Source: Actinomycetota bacterium | GTDB lineage: Bacteria > Actinomycetota > Acidimicrobiia > Spongiisociales > UBA11373 | Direction of reading: 5' to 3' | DNA length: 6,494 bases | Assembly (NCBI GenBank): GCA_030688105.1 | Contig: JAUYIV010000239.1 | Span: forward strand, 1 to 6,494 | Part shown: one piece after another, positions 5,377 through 6,494 of the stretch | How positions within the stretch are numbered: the stretch's first letter is position 1 | How the letters are laid out: each line of letters starts with the position of its first letter | Translations under genes and position numbers: made by a program | The notes under the pieces: generated by a model | Seen by the model: the letters and a program-made list of their open reading frames with translations, nothing else | What the model was told of the DNA's origin: nothing | The model's database searches: none

Positions 5377-6494
5377 ATGCTCTTGCTTCGGCGGCGGCGG
5401 ACTGGCGGCGGCGCGACTCCAAGCCTTCGAAGAAGGCGTCGGCCCGGTTCTTCATCTGAGCTTCGGAGACCACGCGGCGATCCATCATGTCCGACTCGAT
5501 GAACAGGCTGGGGATCCCGTGGTGCTCGGTGAGGTACCGGCGGCCGTCGGCCAGCCCGGTCGAGACGGTACGGCAGCTCTTGATGGGGTGATAGATGATC
5601 CCCTCGGCGCCGAACTCCTCGTACATGGTCGCCAGCACCTCGTTCTGGTGGAACATCGAATCCATGGCATCGCGCACGCTGACCAGCACCCCCTCGGCGA
5701 GACTGGCGAGCGGGTTGTCGAGGTCGTACTCGAAGCCCCGGTTGGCGCCCCCCGAGGCGAACCACAGATACGTGGAGTTCACGAAGGTGCCACCCCAGTC
5801 GGTGAAGAGCTCGTTGAAGCGGCGGAAGATCGGGTAGCACGGCACCCCGGCGAACAGCAGCCGGTACTTCTCCTCGGTGGCCGTGCCGATGCCCTGGTCG
5901 GCCTTGTACTCCATCTCCTCGACCAATCGCTCGAAGTAGCGGGCGCCGGCCTCCGTGCCCCGGAAGCCGTTCGCCACCCCGAGGTAGATGGTCCCGTCGG
6001 TGAGGGCGTTGAAGACCGCCGGCGTCGCCCGGTTGAGCTCCAGGATGCGGCTCCACGAGCGGCTCATGACGTTGGCGTGGTCCAGCACTTCGCGGAACTT
6101 GTCGATGTCGAACTTCTTGCCGGTGACCAGCTGGCAGACGCTGATGAGCTCCTTCAGCTGCACCTCGACGTAGGCGCGATCGGCCTCGAAGTCGGAGTCC
6201 CCGGACCACGTCTGGGTACCGGCCTGACGGGTGCCGGGAATGTCGATCGTGAACATCGGGGTGCCGTACATCCGTTCCCAGATCTCGGCCCACTTGATGT
6301 AGGTGTTGCAGGCGTTCGTCAGGACGGCCACGGCCGGTGGCGGCACGCGTCCGAGCGGATGCTCCCCGCCCCTCAGCTGCATCGCCACGTCGGCCTTCAC
6401 GTAGCCGCAGATGTCGGGGCTGTAGCAGTAGTCCTCGGCCTCCGCCAGGTACTCTCCCGAGACCTTCTTCACGGCCATCTGCAGCGAATTGATC
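5375..6494 (-). CDS. bzdO: Benzoyl-CoA reductase catalytic subunit, BcrB/BzdO-like (cut by right edge)
   Basis: One of the two substrate-side subunits of class I benzoyl-CoA reductase (2-hydroxyglutaryl-CoA dehydratase D-component family), which accepts activated electrons and reduces the aromatic ring. The frame is open to the right edge (INSLQ before the ATG at 6478) and this stretch aligns with the NAIQ-x-GMRK region of Thauera BcrB. The ATG is therefore internal, and about 70 N-terminal residues are missing from the usual 430-450. Numbering from that ATG, family features are YSPDICGYVKAD (19-30, C24), LTNACNTYIKWAE (53-65, C57), KYRLLFAGVPCYP, HPIKSCRTVSTG (C302), and FIESDMMDRRVVSEAQMKNR near the C-terminus, matching FIETD...VKNR in BcrB. 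The three cysteines are candidate iron-sulfur ligands. It leads the operon segment seen here. The BcrC/BzdN partner would be expected upstream, outside the window. Confidence 0.9.
   Translation of the reverse strand, partial: INSLQMAVKKVSGEYLAEAEDYCYSPDICGYVKADVAMQLRGGEHPLGRVPPPAVAVLTNACNTYIKWAEIWERMYGTPMFTIDIPGTRQAGTQTWSGDSDFEADRAYVEVQLKELISVCQLVTGKKFDIDKFREVLDHANVMSRSWSRILELNRATPAVFNALTDGTIYLGVANGFRGTEAGARYFERLVEEMEYKADQGIGTATEEKYRLLFAGVPCYPIFRRFNELFTDWGGTFVNSTYLWFASGGANRGFEYDLDNPLASLAEGVLVSVRDAMDSMFHQNEVLATMYEEFGAEGIIYHPIKSCRTVSTGLADGRRYLTEHHGIPSLFIESDMMDRRVVSEAQMKNRADAFFEGLESRRRQSAAAEARA

Noticed and set aside
4594..5502. 302-codon plus-strand open frame opposite the first ATPase gene
   Set aside because: The minus strand there encodes an HgdC-like ATPase with every expected motif. 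The plus frame is a by-product of GC-rich codon use.
6476..6478. ATG at 6478 as the true start of the BcrB-like subunit
   Set aside because: The frame continues to the window edge with INSLQ, which aligns with the interior of BcrB, and the protein would be about 70 residues too short.

Overview
This window is part of a gene cluster for anaerobic degradation of aromatic compounds through benzoyl-CoA. It carries pieces of both halves of the pathway: an ATP-dependent (class I) benzoyl-CoA reductase that dearomatises the ring, and the enzymes that then hydrate, oxidise and hydrolytically open it. No rRNA, tRNA, CRISPR array or insertion sequence was recognised. Every base lies in or very near a gene.

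Layout. The plus strand (about 1-3411) reads had (6-hydroxycyclohex-1-ene-1-carbonyl-CoA dehydrogenase, cut by the left edge), oah/bamA (6-oxocyclohex-1-ene-1-carbonyl-CoA hydrolase), dch (cyclohexa-1,5-diene-1-carbonyl-CoA hydratase), a short-chain dehydrogenase lacking its catalytic middle, and a TetR-family regulator with no ordinary start codon. The minus strand, read from the right edge towards 3474, holds a BcrB/BzdO-type reductase subunit (cut by the right edge), two HgdC-like ATPase/activator subunits (BzdP/BzdQ-like), and an 86-residue cysteine-motif protein of unknown function. The two operons converge on a 62-bp gap holding five perfect copies of a 7-bp repeat.

How they work together. 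The two ATPase subunits use ATP to drive electrons through a shared [4Fe-4S] cluster to the BcrB/BcrC-type catalytic pair, which reduces benzoyl-CoA to cyclohexa-1,5-diene-1-carbonyl-CoA. Dch adds water, Had oxidises the 6-hydroxy product, and Oah opens the ring to 3-hydroxypimelyl-CoA, which enters beta-oxidation. The SDR may have had a beta-oxidation-type role. The TetR protein is a plausible pathway regulator. The BcrC/BzdN partner, the ferredoxin and the benzoate-CoA ligase are not in the window. Overlapping stop/start codons (ATGA or GTGA) at four junctions support tight co-translation.

Organism. The DNA is strongly GC-rich with G/C-ending codons, as in a high-GC bacterium. An actinobacterium or another high-GC soil or sediment lineage is possible, but the sequence alone cannot fix the phylum. 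The two short ATPase subunits resemble the Azoarcus (Bzd) form more than the Thauera/Rhodopseudomonas form, whose BcrA/BadF is much longer.

The main points for a second look are the four-cysteine small protein coupled to the reductase, the in-frame loss of the SDR catalytic core, the missing TetR start codon, and a left edge that reads convincingly on both strands. The last three are unusual over a short span, so true gene decay and assembly error both need testing.
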